Below are positions 1 through 8,477 of a stretch of DNA of 64,000 nucleotides, in pieces; the first letter of the stretch is position 1, and each line of letters opens with the position of its first letter. The DNA is from Streptomyces sp. DH41. Its GTDB lineage: Bacteria; Actinomycetota; Actinomycetes; Streptomycetales; Streptomycetaceae. The translations under genes and the position numbers were made by a program. Location: the NCBI RefSeq assembly GCF_029813785.1, contig NZ_JARVKY010000001.1, positions 1-64,000 on the forward strand, in the 5' to 3' direction. A model generated the notes under the pieces. The model had not been told where the DNA came from. It did not search any database and worked only from the letters and a program-made list of their open reading frames with translations.

Positions 1-157
1 CCTCCATGATCGAGTGCCCCTCGGCGCATTCCAGCACGATCCGCGAGCGCAAGGCCAGAGCCTGGGCCGTCGAACGACGCCGCATCCAGCCCTCCAGCAC
101 CACCCGCTGGGCATCGGTCACCGACAACGGCGGAATCTTCGGACCCGGACGACTCAT
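1..157 (-). CDS. IS630-family transposase, N-terminal part (cut by window edge)
   Basis: The reverse strand reads from an ATG at 155-157 to the left edge without a stop and gives about 52 residues beginning MSRPGPKIPPLSV and continuing RVVLEGWMRRRSTAQALALR. This matches the start of actinobacterial IS630-type transposases, the helix-turn-helix region that binds the element's terminal repeats. The catalytic DDE domain would lie to the left, outside the window. Intactness cannot be judged. No other transposase was found in the window. Confidence 0.75.
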   Translation of the reverse strand, partial: MSRPGPKIPPLSVTDAQRVVLEGWMRRRSTAQALALRSRIVLECAEGHSIME

Positions 158-193
158 GCCCAACCAACGACAAATCTCCGACTCAGGTCACTA
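1..193. mobile_element. Probable right end of an IS630-type insertion sequence
   Basis: The sequence from the transposase start to about 193 is the likely terminal region of the element. IS630 elements usually insert at TA, often inside CTAG, and duplicate the TA. A CTAG lies at 191-194, between the transposase start and the next gene. The matching left end and inverted repeat are outside the window, so the exact boundary is a guess. Confidence 0.35.
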
Positions 194-209
194 GGGGGCA
201 CGGGAGGTC

Positions 210-521
210 TCAGAGCATGCCGTAGCCCGCGGTCGTCGCTCCGAGGAGCCCGACGACCGCCAGGACCGTGTCGATGATGCCCAGGACCACGGCGACCACG
301 GCCGGTACCGGGCGGGATCCCGCCCAGCTTCGGCCCATGGCGAGCCAGCCGCAGATGATCGCGACGGGGCCGAGGACGATCCCCAGCACGAAGAACCCGG
401 CGACCGCGCAGATGACTCCGACGATTGCGAGCGTCGCGCGATCCGGCCCGGTCCGTGACCACGTCCGGCCACGTGAGCGGGGGTGCCTGCGCGATCCTTG
501 TCCGAAGCTCGCCATCATCAA
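210..521 (-). CDS. Small DUF4190-like membrane protein
   Basis: A 103-residue protein starting MMMASFGQ. After an arginine-rich cytoplasmic head (about residues 1-28) come two hydrophobic segments, about 32-57 (AIVGVICAVAGFFVLGIVLG) and 70-92 (VVAVVLGIIDTVLAVVGLL). This two-helix pattern with GP and GR turns is typical of the DUF4190 membrane proteins common in Streptomyces, whose function is unknown. Three consecutive ATG codons leave the exact start open. It lies just inside the presumed insertion-sequence end, so its 3' end may have been altered by the insertion. Confidence 0.6.
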   Translation of the reverse strand: MMMASFGQGSRRHPRSRGRTWSRTGPDRATLAIVGVICAVAGFFVLGIVLGPVAIICGWLAMGRSWAGSRPVPAVVAVVLGIIDTVLAVVGLLGATTAGYGML

Positions 522-695
522 CTCCCTGAACTCTTCGTGGAGTTCGGGTACCCCTCTGCGACGCCTTATGCCTGCCGCGAACGGCTGCCTGCGCGCTGCC
601 CCCCTCCAGCAGCGCGCCGCAGCCTCTCGCCCTCCGTGCCCTGCGGAGGACTTGACCCACTGTGACCTGCGAGGTCCGTCGGAGGGGAGGGTTCT

Positions 696-730
696 CCGGC
701 CCTGTCACCCGGATAGGCGAACAGGGCCGG
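696..730. terminator. Inverted repeat, 10-bp arms (possible terminator)
   Basis: CCGGCCCTGT at 696-705 is matched perfectly by ACAGGGCCGG at 721-730, with a 15-base loop. It lies downstream of the MFS gene next to a second, stronger hairpin at 741-775, so it may be a backup terminator. Confidence 0.5.
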
Positions 731-740
731 AAAAGGAAGG

Positions 741-775
741 ACGGAGTGCCGGGCCCGGCGGGTCCGGCACTCCGT
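741..775 (-). terminator. Strong hairpin terminator of the MFS gene
   Basis: ACGGAGTGCCGG at 741-752 and CCGGCACTCCGT at 764-775 form a perfect 12-bp stem with an 11-base loop, 14 bases beyond the stop of the MFS gene. There is no U-run, as is usual in Streptomyces. Confidence 0.75.
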
Positions 776-788
776 ATCCCTCTCTTCG

Positions 789-2413
789 TCAGATGTGCCC
801 CACTCCCGCGCCGGCCTCCGCGTTCTCACCGCGCTTGGTGAGCAGCGCGACCAGCACGGCCACGGCCGCGACGCCGGCGGCGACGAGCGACGCCAGGCTC
901 ATGCCGGAGAGGAAGGTGTCGTGCGCGACCTCCGTGACCTTGGCGGCCAGCGGCTCCGGCATGCCCTCGGTCACCGGCGGCACGCCGACCTGGACCGCCT
1001 CGGAGGCCTGGCCCAGTTGTTCCGGCTTCAGCTCCGGAAGGCCCGCGTCCGCCCAGTTGCCCGCCAGGTCGCTGTCGACCTTGGAGGCCATCACGGCGCC
1101 CAGCACGGCCGTACCGAGGCTGCCGCCGATCTGCATCGCCGCCTGCTGGAGGCCGCCGGCGACACCGGACAGCTCCATCGGGGCGTTGCCGACGATGACC
1201 TCGGTGGCACCGACCATCACGGGTGCGAGGCCCAGGCCCAGCAGGGCGAACCAGAGCGACATGAGACCGCTGCCGGTGCCCGTCTCCAGGGTGGACATGC
1301 CGTACATGGCGAGCGCGGTGAACGCCATGCCTCCCGCGAGCGGGATGCGCGGACCGACCTTGGTGATCATCGCGCCCGCCAGCGGCGAGCCGACGATCAT
1401 CATGCCGGTGAGCGGCAGCAGGTGCAGGCCGGCGTCGACCGGGCTCATGCCGTGCACGTTCTGGAGGTAGAACGTCACGAAGAAAAGGCCGCCCATGAAG
1501 GCGATGGCCATCATGACCATCAGCACCACACCCGCCGACAGCGGCACCGAACGGAACAGCGCCATCGGGATCAGCGGTTCCTCGACCCTGGTCTCCCAGA
1601 AGGCGAAGAGTCCGAAGCCCGCGACGGCGACGGCGAGGAACAGCCAGGTCATGCCGTCGCCCCAGCCCCACTCGGGAGCCTTGATGAGCGCCCAGACCAG
1701 GCAGAACATCGCGGTGGAGAGCAGCGCGATGCCCAGGATGTCGAAGGAGCGCGGGGCGTTCTCCGCGCGGTGGTCCAGCAGGATCATGACACCGAGGACG
1801 ACGGCGAGGACGCCCACCGGCACGTTGATGAAGAACACGGACTGCCAGTTGACGTGCTCGACCAGCACGCCGCCGAGGATCGGGCCGCCCGCGGTGGAGG
1901 CGCCGATGACCATGCCCCAGATGCCGATGGCCATGTTGAGCTTCTCGGCCGGGAAGGTGGCCCGCAGCAGGCCGAGCGCGGCCGGCATCAGCAGCGCGCC
2001 GAACAGGCCCTGGAGCACACGGAAGACGACGACCAGCGGGATGGTGTCGGACAGGCCGATGGCACCGGAGGCGGCGGCGAAGCCGACCACGCCGATGAGG
2101 AGAAGGTCTGCCGGTGTCCGAAGCGGTCACCGAGCTTGCCCGCGGTGATCAGGGAGACCGCGAGGGCGAGGAAGTAGGCGTTGGTGATCCACTGGACGTC
2201 GGCGAAGCTGGCCTTCAGGTCGCTCTGGATGGCCGGGTTGGCGATGGCGACGATGGTGCCGTCGAGGGCCACCATCATGACCCCTACAGCGACGGTGAAG
2301 AGCGTGAGCCACGGGTGACCGCGCAGTCCGCTGGCGGGTGCCGGGCCCGACGGACCGGACGACGCTCCCCCGCCCCCCGATCCCGTCTTGTCGATGGTGG
2401 TCTGACTAGTCAT
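789..2413 (-). pseudogene. MFS drug:H+ antiporter (DHA2/EmrB-QacA type) split by a frameshift
   Basis: Two overlapping frames together make one 14-helix DHA2-type exporter. The first, from the ATG at 2413, reads MTSQTTIDKTG, a first helix with LDGTIVAIANPAI, and the motif-A loop KLGDRFGHRQTF. At about 2100-2112 the coding sense moves to the other frame, which continues LIGVVGFAAASGAIGLSD through helices 4-14 to a stop at 789. One missing base after the TTC codon of QTF explains the break (QTF-L-LIGVVGF expected). Without correction the product stops after about 140 residues, before most of the transport path. The defect is either real or a sequencing error. The divergent TetR gene is its probable repressor. 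Confidence 0.85.
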
Positions 2414-2420
2414 ACATTCG

Positions 2421-2476
2421 AGGCTAATGACAGTCACTGACAGTTGACAAACCATTTCACTGGTCGGTAACTGACA
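2421..2476 (-). promoter_or_regulatory. MFS promoter with TetR-type operator repeats in the spacer
   Basis: Read on the minus strand, TTGTCA (2450-2445) and TAGCCT (2426-2421) are 18 bases apart and place the transcript start almost on the ATG at 2413. The spacer holds two direct TGACAGT copies (2428-2434, 2438-2444) containing the palindrome CAGTCACTG (2431-2439). TGACAGTT (2438-2445) is mirrored by AACTGACA (2469-2476) with one mismatch. Repeats in a spacer opposite a divergent tetR suit direct repression. Binding is inferred. Confidence 0.55.
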
Positions 2477-2563
2477 TGACATCTACCTTTAGCCTGAACT
2501 GCGGAAACACAGCGAAAACGGCAGCGCGGCGACACGCCGTGGCCTCTCCGAGGAGCGAACCTC

Positions 2564-3253
2564 TTGAACATGGCGGACACGGCCGGCCCACCGGGACTGC
2601 GCGAACGCAAGAAGCAGCGCACCCGGGACACGCTGCTGCGGTCCGCCCTCGAGCTGTTCACCGAGCGGGGCTACGAGGAGACGACCGTCGACGACATCGC
2701 CGAGACGGCCGATGTCTCCCAGCGCACCTTCTTCCGCTACTTCGCCAGCAAGGAGGAGGCGGCCTTCTTCGTGTCGCGGCTCGCGGAGGCGCACTTCGTC
2801 GACGCCGTACGCCGCCGCCCGCCCGGCGAGGCGCCGCTGGACTCGATGCGCCAAGCCCTCGTGGAGAGCTGGAGCACCATCGGCGAGGCCGTCGAGCAGC
2901 TGGTCCCGCTCGATCTGCACATGCGCTTCTACCGGGTGATCGAGTCGACGCCCGCACTCCTCGCCGCCCATCTGCGGCGCGCGACGGAACTGGAGGAGGA
3001 GATCGCCCGCGTCATCGCCGACCGCGAGGACCTCGACGTGGAGACGGACCCGCGGCCCCGTGTGGTCGTGGCCGTCTTCGGAGCGGTGATGCGGGTCACC
3101 GAGCGGATCTGGTCGGCGCGGGACGACGCCGGTCTCGCGGCGCTGCGCGACCTGACCGCCGCCTATCTCGACCAGGTGGGACCCGCGCTCACCGTCGACT
3201 GGCGGAGCGGTCGGGGGGCCGAGCGGGCCGGACGAGTGGAACCAACCCCGTAG
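2564..3253 (+). CDS. TetR/AcrR-family transcriptional regulator
   Basis: A 229-residue TetR-family repressor. The N-terminal DNA-binding domain is clear: RERKKQRTRDTLLRSALELFTERGYEETTVDDIAE, then the recognition helix DVSQRTFFRYFASKEE (about residues 41-64). The rest is the variable ligand-binding and dimerisation domain. It is divergent from the broken MFS exporter, the usual layout in which the regulator represses the pump until a substrate binds. The start is TTG at 2564, eight bases after AGGAG (2551-2555); the ATG at 2570 is in frame but further from that ribosome site. If the exporter is dead, the repressor has lost its obvious target. Confidence 0.88.
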   Translation: MNMADTAGPPGLRERKKQRTRDTLLRSALELFTERGYEETTVDDIAETADVSQRTFFRYFASKEEAAFFVSRLAEAHFVDAVRRRPPGEAPLDSMRQALVESWSTIGEAVEQLVPLDLHMRFYRVIESTPALLAAHLRRATELEEEIARVIADREDLDVETDPRPRVVVAVFGAVMRVTERIWSARDDAGLAALRDLTAAYLDQVGPALTVDWRSGRGAERAGRVEPTP

Positions 3254-3325
3254 CACATGATCGAAACGTGATCCGCGTCACTGGATTCACGCGAGACCGT
3301 CCCGTTCTCCTAGTGTGTCCTCCCA

Positions 3326-4543
3326 GTGACTTCCTTCGACACCTCCCCGCAACTGAACGCCTGGCGCGCACTGCTCGCTCTGGCCGTGGTGTTCGTGATG
3401 CTGGCGACCACCGGGTGGACCGCCCTGCGCAACCAGCGGGGGCCCACGGCCCTCGAAGCGTCGGTCACGGCCTGGGAGCACGGCCGGATCGACGGGCGCG
3501 GGCTGCCGGACGCGCAGGCGGCTCCGACCCGGCTGGCCCGCTTCTTCGCCTCGCTCGCCCAGTGGCAGCGCGAGAGCCTGGCCCGCCGCTACCCCCTCGC
3601 CGTCGGCAACATGAACGGCGCCCCCGTCGAGCTCCGCTACCTCGCCAACCGCGCGGCGCTGCGCAAGGCACGCGCGGTGGAGCGACTACGCATGCACGAC
3701 AAGCGGCTGTCCCTGTCCGGGCAGCGCGAGGCGGGCCGGCGCGCGCACCACTACGAGTCGCTGCTGAACCCCGACCGCCACGTCCTCGCCTTCGACCCGG
3801 CGGGCTCGGGCAAGGTCGCCGAGGTGTTCGGGAACCTGGACCGCGCCGAGCGCGTGTCCGTCGTCGTGCCCGGCGTGGACACCGAGCTCCTCACCTTCCA
3901 GCGCACCGACCGCAAGTACGCGGCGCCCGTCGGCATGGCCGAGTCGCTGCACGCCGCCGAGCGCAGGGTGAGCCCGGACACGCGTACGGCCGTGATCGCC
4001 TGGGCCGACTACACCTCCCCCGACGGCCTCGGCATGGAGGCGGCCACGGCGAACCGCGCCGAGCACGGGGCCGTCCGGCTGAACGCACTGCTGCGGGCGC
4101 TGCCCGGCCGGGCACCCGTCTCGCTGTTCTGCCACAGCTACGGCTCGGTGGTGTGCGGCCTCGCCGCCGACACGCTGCCCGGCCGGGTGACCGACATAGC
4201 GGTGGCCGGCAGCCCCGGCATGCGCGTCGAGAGGGCCACCCAGCTGCGCACCACCGCCCATGTGTGGGCGATGCGGGACGCCGACGACTGGATCCAGGAC
4301 GTGCCGTACCTGGAGGTCGGCGGCCTCGGACACGGCGCCGACCCGGTCTCCGCGGCGTTCGGGGCGCGGGTGCTGTCCGCGCGGGGCGCCGAGGGGCACA
4401 GCGGCTACTTCGTACCGGGTACGGAGAGCCTGCGGAACTTCGCGGAGATCGGCGTTGGCGCATACCGCACGGTCGCCTGCGCCGCAGAAGATGACACATG
4501 CCGGGCGGGTTTGTCCGCGGCGGCGTCGGCCGGACGCGCGTAG
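3326..4543 (+). CDS. Membrane-anchored alpha/beta hydrolase (DUF1023 type)
   Basis: A 405-residue protein with an N-terminal signal anchor (about residues 14-32, ALLALAVVFVMLATTGW) and a C-terminal alpha/beta-hydrolase domain of the actinobacterial DUF1023 type. The nucleophile elbow is CHSYGS (Ser271), preceded by the core strand VSLFCH; DADDWIQDVP and GHSGYF downstream fit the acid and His positions. The family usually has GHSYG, so Cys269 replaces the first Gly. Substrate unknown; it probably acts outside the membrane. The GTG start has no clear ribosome site. A TAGTGT hexamer at 3311-3316 makes a leaderless or very short-leader transcript possible. Confidence 0.75.
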   Translation: MTSFDTSPQLNAWRALLALAVVFVMLATTGWTALRNQRGPTALEASVTAWEHGRIDGRGLPDAQAAPTRLARFFASLAQWQRESLARRYPLAVGNMNGAPVELRYLANRAALRKARAVERLRMHDKRLSLSGQREAGRRAHHYESLLNPDRHVLAFDPAGSGKVAEVFGNLDRAERVSVVVPGVDTELLTFQRTDRKYAAPVGMAESLHAAERRVSPDTRTAVIAWADYTSPDGLGMEAATANRAEHGAVRLNALLRALPGRAPVSLFCHSYGSVVCGLAADTLPGRVTDIAVAGSPGMRVERATQLRTTAHVWAMRDADDWIQDVPYLEVGGLGHGADPVSAAFGARVLSARGAEGHSGYFVPGTESLRNFAEIGVGAYRTVACAAEDDTCRAGLSAAASAGRA

Positions 4544-4600
4544 AGGCGCAGAAACTCCGGTTTGCACGGGGAGGGGACGGAAGAGCTCGTGCCGCATACG

Positions 4601-5458
4601 ATGAGCCGTATGGGTGACGTACTGGCCGGATTTCATGCCGCCTGGGAGTTCGAGTCCGACTCCGTGCTCATCCGCTACGAACGGGGGATTCGAACACCCA
4701 AGCTTTTCCAGGCCCTGGGGGAACGCCGCGTCCCCCTGGAGGCGATCGCCGGGGTGACGCTCACGCCCGGCAGGCGGGGCACCGTCGTGCTGCGCGTCGA
4801 GCCGCGTCCGGGCGCCGATCCGCTGATGGAGGCGGCGGCCGGACAGTTGAAGGAGGGGTGCGACCCGTACCGGCTGGTGCTGCCCGCCGAGCGGGAGACG
4901 CTCGCGGAGTACTACGCCGACGAGCTGCGGGCGCTGCTGACCGAGTCCGGCAAGACCGAGCGGTACCTGGTGGCGGCGCCCGAGGCGCCGCTGCACTTCA
5001 AGGCGTACGACGGAAAGGCGTCCTTCGACGGGACGTCGGTGGCGTTCCGGTGGTTCTGGACGGGCGCGTCGTCGGCGAAGTGGAAGGCCGGCGACCAGAG
5101 CTTCCCGGTCGCCGGCCTCGGTGGAGTGGAGTGGCGCTCCCCCGAGGTGTTCGACGGGTATCTGCGGCTGCTGCCACGGGACGGGACACCGACCGTTCCA
5201 CAGGCCGACCAGGATCCGGCGGCGGTCGTGTTCGGGCTCGGCTACGGGCCCGTGCACGAGTCACTGCCGTTCGCCGCGGCGGTGCTGGCGGCGGTGCGGG
5301 AGCGTGGCTCCGCCGTGCCGGTGCCGGTTCCGGCGCCTCGGCGTGACCCCGCGGACATCGCCGAGCGGATCCGGCACCTCGGGGAGCTGCACCAGGCGGG
5401 GCTGGTCACGGACGAGGAGTTCTCCTCGAAGAAGGCGGAGTTGCTGGCGGAGCTGTGA
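4601..5458 (+). CDS. DUF4429 protein with C-terminal SHOCT domain
   Basis: A 285-residue cytoplasmic protein, MSRMGDVLAGFHAAWEF, with two related blocks: residues about 5-110 (VLIRYERG, LEAIAGVTLTPG) and 120-225 (SVAFRWFWTG, FPVAGLGGVEW). These are the tandem beta-rich repeats of DUF4429. The last 35 residues (IAERIRHLGELHQAGLVTDEEFSSKKAELLAEL) are a textbook SHOCT helix pair, thought to mediate oligomerisation. Function unknown. In-frame starts exist at 4562, 4589, 4601 and 4610; conservation of MGDVLAGFHA argues for one of the last two. It converges on the aldo/keto reductase gene with a shared hairpin between them. Confidence 0.75.
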   Translation: MSRMGDVLAGFHAAWEFESDSVLIRYERGIRTPKLFQALGERRVPLEAIAGVTLTPGRRGTVVLRVEPRPGADPLMEAAAGQLKEGCDPYRLVLPAERETLAEYYADELRALLTESGKTERYLVAAPEAPLHFKAYDGKASFDGTSVAFRWFWTGASSAKWKAGDQSFPVAGLGGVEWRSPEVFDGYLRLLPRDGTPTVPQADQDPAAVVFGLGYGPVHESLPFAAAVLAAVRERGSAVPVPVPAPRRDPADIAERIRHLGELHQAGLVTDEEFSSKKAELLAEL

Positions 5459-5529
5459 CGCGTCCGCGTCCGCCGCACTCGGTCCCGTCGCCGGGCGCGG
5501 GCGGGTCGTGGCCGGTCGCGCCCCTGCGG

Positions 5530-5553
5530 CGGGGCCGCGGTGACGCGGCCCCG
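5530..5553. terminator. Bidirectional hairpin terminator
   Basis: CGGGGCCGCG (5530-5539) and CGCGGCCCCG (5544-5553) form a perfect 10-bp stem closed by GTGA. It lies between two convergent genes and can serve both. Confidence 0.75.
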
Positions 5554-5570
5554 CGCTGCCCTGAGCAGCC

Positions 5571-6587
5571 TCACTCACGTCCGGCGGAAGTGAACGCCAT
5601 GTCCGCGTAGCGGTTGCCCGCGACCTTCCCCGCGATCGGCTCCAGGAGTGTCAGCTCCTGCTCCGTCAGGACGATCCTCGTCGCCGCCGTGTTCTCCTCC
5701 ACCCGGCCCGGCTTCCGGGTCCCCGGGATCGGGATCACCGCGAGGTCGTGCACCCGCGCCCGCTGCTGTGCCCAGGCCAGGGCGATCTGGCCGAGGGTGG
5801 CGTCGTGGGCGTCGGCGACCGCACGGACCGGGTCGAGGAGGGCCGCGTTGGCCGCCGCGTTGTCACCGGTGAAACGGGGCTGCTGGCGGCGGAAGTCGCC
5901 GGCCGTGAGGTCCTGGTCGGCGTTGGTGAAGGCGCCCGTGAGGAAGCCCCGGCCGAGCGGGGAGTACGGGACGAGGGCCACGCCCAGTTCGCGGGCGGCC
6001 GGCACCACGCCCGTCTCGATGTCCCGGCTGAACAGCGACCACTCCGACTGCACGGCGGCGATCGGATGCACCGCCCGGGCGGCCCGCAGCTCCCCGCCCG
6101 TCACCTCGCTCAGCCCGAGGTGCTTGACCTTGCCCTCGCGGACGAGGTCGGCCATGACGGCGACGGTCTCCTCGATCGGCACGTTCACGTCGCGCCGGTG
6201 CATGTAGTAGAGGTCGATCACGTCGACGTCCAGGCGGCGCAGGCTCGCCTCGACCGCCTGGCGGATGTACGGCGGGTCGTTGCGGATGATCCGCTTCGTC
6301 GGCTCGTCCGGCGGGATGGCAAGGGCGAACTTGGTCGCGATGACGACCTCGTCGCGGTGGGCCCTGAAGAACGGCGACAGGAACCGCTCGTTCTCGCCGG
6401 CGCCGTACGCGTCGGCCGTGTCGTAGAGCGTGACGCCCAGCTCCAGCGCCCGCTCCAGCGTCGCCCGTGACGCGTCGGCGTCCGAGGGGCCGTACCCGAA
6501 GCTCATGCCCATGCAGCCCAGTCCCTGGACGCCCACCTCGGGGCCGTCGTCGCCGAGCCGTACCGTCGGGATCGTGCTGTCGGTCAT
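5571..6587 (-). CDS. Aldo/keto reductase
   Basis: A 338-residue NADPH-dependent aldo/keto reductase. The catalytic tetrad is Asp56, Tyr61 (YDTADAYG), Lys86 (VIATKFAL) and His130 (LYYMHRRD). The N-terminal GLGCMGMSFGYG and the C-terminal nucleotide-binding IPIPGTRKPGRVEEN are typical of the YajO/AKR13-like branch. It reduces aldehydes or ketones in the cytosol; the substrate is unknown. Its ATG overlaps the stop of the upstream merR gene by four bases, so the two are co-transcribed and translationally coupled. The regulator probably senses the compound that the enzyme handles. Confidence 0.9.
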   Translation of the reverse strand: MTDSTIPTVRLGDDGPEVGVQGLGCMGMSFGYGPSDADASRATLERALELGVTLYDTADAYGAGENERFLSPFFRAHRDEVVIATKFALAIPPDEPTKRIIRNDPPYIRQAVEASLRRLDVDVIDLYYMHRRDVNVPIEETVAVMADLVREGKVKHLGLSEVTGGELRAARAVHPIAAVQSEWSLFSRDIETGVVPAARELGVALVPYSPLGRGFLTGAFTNADQDLTAGDFRRQQPRFTGDNAAANAALLDPVRAVADAHDATLGQIALAWAQQRARVHDLAVIPIPGTRKPGRVEENTAATRIVLTEQELTLLEPIAGKVAGNRYADMAFTSAGRE

Positions 6588-7069
6588 CGGGTCCTCTCCC
6601 CTTCACGGGCGCGTCCGGCGTCCCCGTAGAAGCTGATCTTCCGGTCGAGTACGGCGAGGGTGTCCTGGAGCTCGCCGATCCTCGTCAGCACGTCGCGGCG
6701 TGTGGACTCCAGGAGTTCCCGCCGGTCGAGGTAGGTACCCTCGCCCTCGCGCACGAGTTCCGCGTACCGGACCATGTCGGCGACCGGCATGCCGGTCAGG
6801 CGGAGCTTGCCGACGAAGTCGAGCCAGTCCAGGTCGCGGTTGGTGTAGCGGCGCTGCCCGGTGTGCGAGCGGTCGATGTGGGACATCAGGCCGATCCGCT
6901 CGTACCAGCGCAGCGTGTGGGCCGTCAGTCCGGTGAAGGCGACGACCTCGCTGATGGTGTAGTGGTCCTGCCCGTCGGGGCGCGGGTGGCGCCGGGGCGG
7001 GGCGGAGCAGATGTCTGTTCTGGTGGCGTTCGGCGCGATGGTCTCGGCCGCGGTCTGCATCACCGTCAT
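6584..7069 (-). CDS. MerR-family transcriptional regulator
   Basis: A regulator of 161 residues from the ATG at 7069 (MTVMQTAAETIAP). The winged-helix domain is HYTISEVVAFTGLTAHTLRWYERIGLM with the RRYTNRDLDWLDFV wing. A coiled coil (LLESTRRDVLTRIGELQDTLAVLDRKISFY) follows. No cysteine cluster is present, so it is not a metal sensor of the classic type; it belongs with MerR proteins that control adjacent oxidoreductases. A longer frame reaches back to 7168, but its extra residues cross the promoter palindrome and are unlikely to be translated. Confidence 0.87.
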   Translation of the reverse strand: MTVMQTAAETIAPNATRTDICSAPPRRHPRPDGQDHYTISEVVAFTGLTAHTLRWYERIGLMSHIDRSHTGQRRYTNRDLDWLDFVGKLRLTGMPVADMVRYAELVREGEGTYLDRRELLESTRRDVLTRIGELQDTLAVLDRKISFYGDAGRAREGERTR

Positions 7070-7088
7070 ACGCTCCACGCTATGGCCT

Positions 7089-7102
7089 TGGAGTGCACTC
7101 CA
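7089..7102 (-). promoter_or_regulatory. MerR operator palindrome
   Basis: TGGAGTGCACTCCA is a perfect 14-bp palindrome 20 bases upstream of the merR start. On the minus strand it sits between TTGCCT and a CATAGC-like -10, the spacer position where MerR proteins bind and untwist DNA. It implies autoregulation of merR and the reductase. Confidence 0.7.
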
Positions 7103-7166
7103 GGCAAGCGCGCCCGGCGGGAAGACGACGGGATCGCGGGCGCCCCGGCTGGTTAGCATGCCCGGC

Positions 7167-7637
7167 ATGACCCTCGTACGCCGTGCGCTGCCCGAGGACG
7201 CGGAGGAAGTACTGCGTCTGCGTCAGGTGATGATCGATTCGGTGGCCCGGTCGGACCCCTCCACGGAGTGGCACGCCGAGTCCCTGCCCGTGCTGCGCGG
7301 CAGGCTGGCCGATCCGGACGGCACCTTCGCGGCGTTCGTCGTGGACCATCCGGAGCGTCCGGGGGCTCTCGCGGCACTGGTGGCCGGCACGCTCGACTAC
7401 CGCATCGGCGGTGCGCGCAATCCGCTCGGCGTCGACGGCTACGTGTTCAGCGTCGCCACCGACCCGGACGCGCGCCGTCGCGGATACGCGCGCGCCTGCG
7501 TGGAGGCTCTGCTGGAGTGGTTCCGCGACCGCGGAGCCCGGCGCGTGCGCCTCACCTCCTCCTCACAGGCCGAGCCGTTGTACGCGTCGCTGGGCTTCCA
7601 CCACCGGACGGACCCTCTGCTGGAGCTGACGCTCTGA
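7167..7637 (+). CDS. GNAT-family N-acetyltransferase
   Basis: A 156-residue acetyltransferase, MTLVRRALPEDAEEVLRLR. The acetyl-CoA binding motif A is VFSVATDPDARRRGYARACVEALLEWF (about residues 93-119), with the R-R-x-G-Y/A phosphate loop. The C-terminal AEPLYASLGFHHR is the usual motif B. Substrate unknown. The start at 7167 follows TAGCAT (7154-7159) by seven bases, suggesting a leaderless mRNA; an ATG nine bases upstream (7158) is the alternative. It is divergent from the merR/reductase pair. Confidence 0.87.
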   Translation: MTLVRRALPEDAEEVLRLRQVMIDSVARSDPSTEWHAESLPVLRGRLADPDGTFAAFVVDHPERPGALAALVAGTLDYRIGGARNPLGVDGYVFSVATDPDARRRGYARACVEALLEWFRDRGARRVRLTSSSQAEPLYASLGFHHRTDPLLELTL

Positions 7638-7655
7638 GCGCTTAGGCTCGGTGGC

Positions 7656-8477
7656 ATGTCCTTGAAGAGCCTCGCGTTGATCGAGAACTGGCCGGTTCCC
7701 ACCGCCGCCGCGGGTGTCATCCGCGCCGACGGCACGATCCTGGGAACCCACGGCCCCGTCGGGCAGCCGTTCCCCCTCGCCTCGGTCACCAAGCCGCTCG
7801 CGGCGTACGCCGCACTCGTCGCGTACGAGGAGGGCGCGGTCGAACTGGACGAGCCCGCCGGGCCGCCCGGGGCGACCGTCCGCCACCTGCTGGCGCACAC
7901 CTCGGGCCTGGCCTTCGACGAGCACCGGGTGACCGCCCCTCCCGGGGAGCGCCGGCTGTACTCCAACGCCGGTTTCGAGCAGCTCGGCGACCACATCGCG
8001 AAGGCGGCGGACATCCCGTTCGCCGAGTACGCCCGGCAGGCGGTGCTGGAACCGCTGGGCATGACGAACACCACCCTCGACGGCTCCCCGGCCAAGGACG
8101 GGGTCTCGACGGTCGAGGACCTGCTGCGGTTCGCCGCCGAGGTTCAGGCGCCGCGCCTGCTGGACCCGCGCACGGTCGCCGAGGCGATGACGGTCCAGTA
8201 CCCGGGCACGAAGGGCGTACTGCCGGGCTACGGGCACCAGAACCCCAACGACTGGGGCCTCGGTTTCGAGATCCGCGACTCCAAGTCCCCGCACTGGACG
8301 GGCGCCGCGTCCTCGCCGCGCACCTTCGGGCACTTCGGCCAGTCCGGTACGTTCCTGTGGATCGACCCGGATGCCCAGCTCGCCTGCGTGGCGCTCACCG
8401 ACCGGGACTTCGGGCCCTGGGCGGCCGAGGTCTGGCCGGCCTTCACGGACGCGGTGGTGGCGGAGCCGCGCGGCTGA
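7656..8477 (+). CDS. Beta-lactamase-like serine hydrolase (class C fold)
   Basis: A 273-residue protein with the three motifs of the class C beta-lactamase/DD-peptidase fold: SVTK at 43-46 (nucleophile Ser43, Lys46), Tyr102-Ser-Asn (LYSNAGF) and HFGQSG at 226-231 in place of KTG. HTSGLAF near residue 81 also fits. There is no signal peptide, so it is probably a cytosolic esterase or peptidase rather than a resistance enzyme. TAGGCT at 7644-7649 lies six bases before the ATG, consistent with leaderless translation. The 3' end overlaps the remnant on the other strand. Confidence 0.83.
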   Translation: MSLKSLALIENWPVPTAAAGVIRADGTILGTHGPVGQPFPLASVTKPLAAYAALVAYEEGAVELDEPAGPPGATVRHLLAHTSGLAFDEHRVTAPPGERRLYSNAGFEQLGDHIAKAADIPFAEYARQAVLEPLGMTNTTLDGSPAKDGVSTVEDLLRFAAEVQAPRLLDPRTVAEAMTVQYPGTKGVLPGYGHQNPNDWGLGFEIRDSKSPHWTGAASSPRTFGHFGQSGTFLWIDPDAQLACVALTDRDFGPWAAEVWPAFTDAVVAEPRG

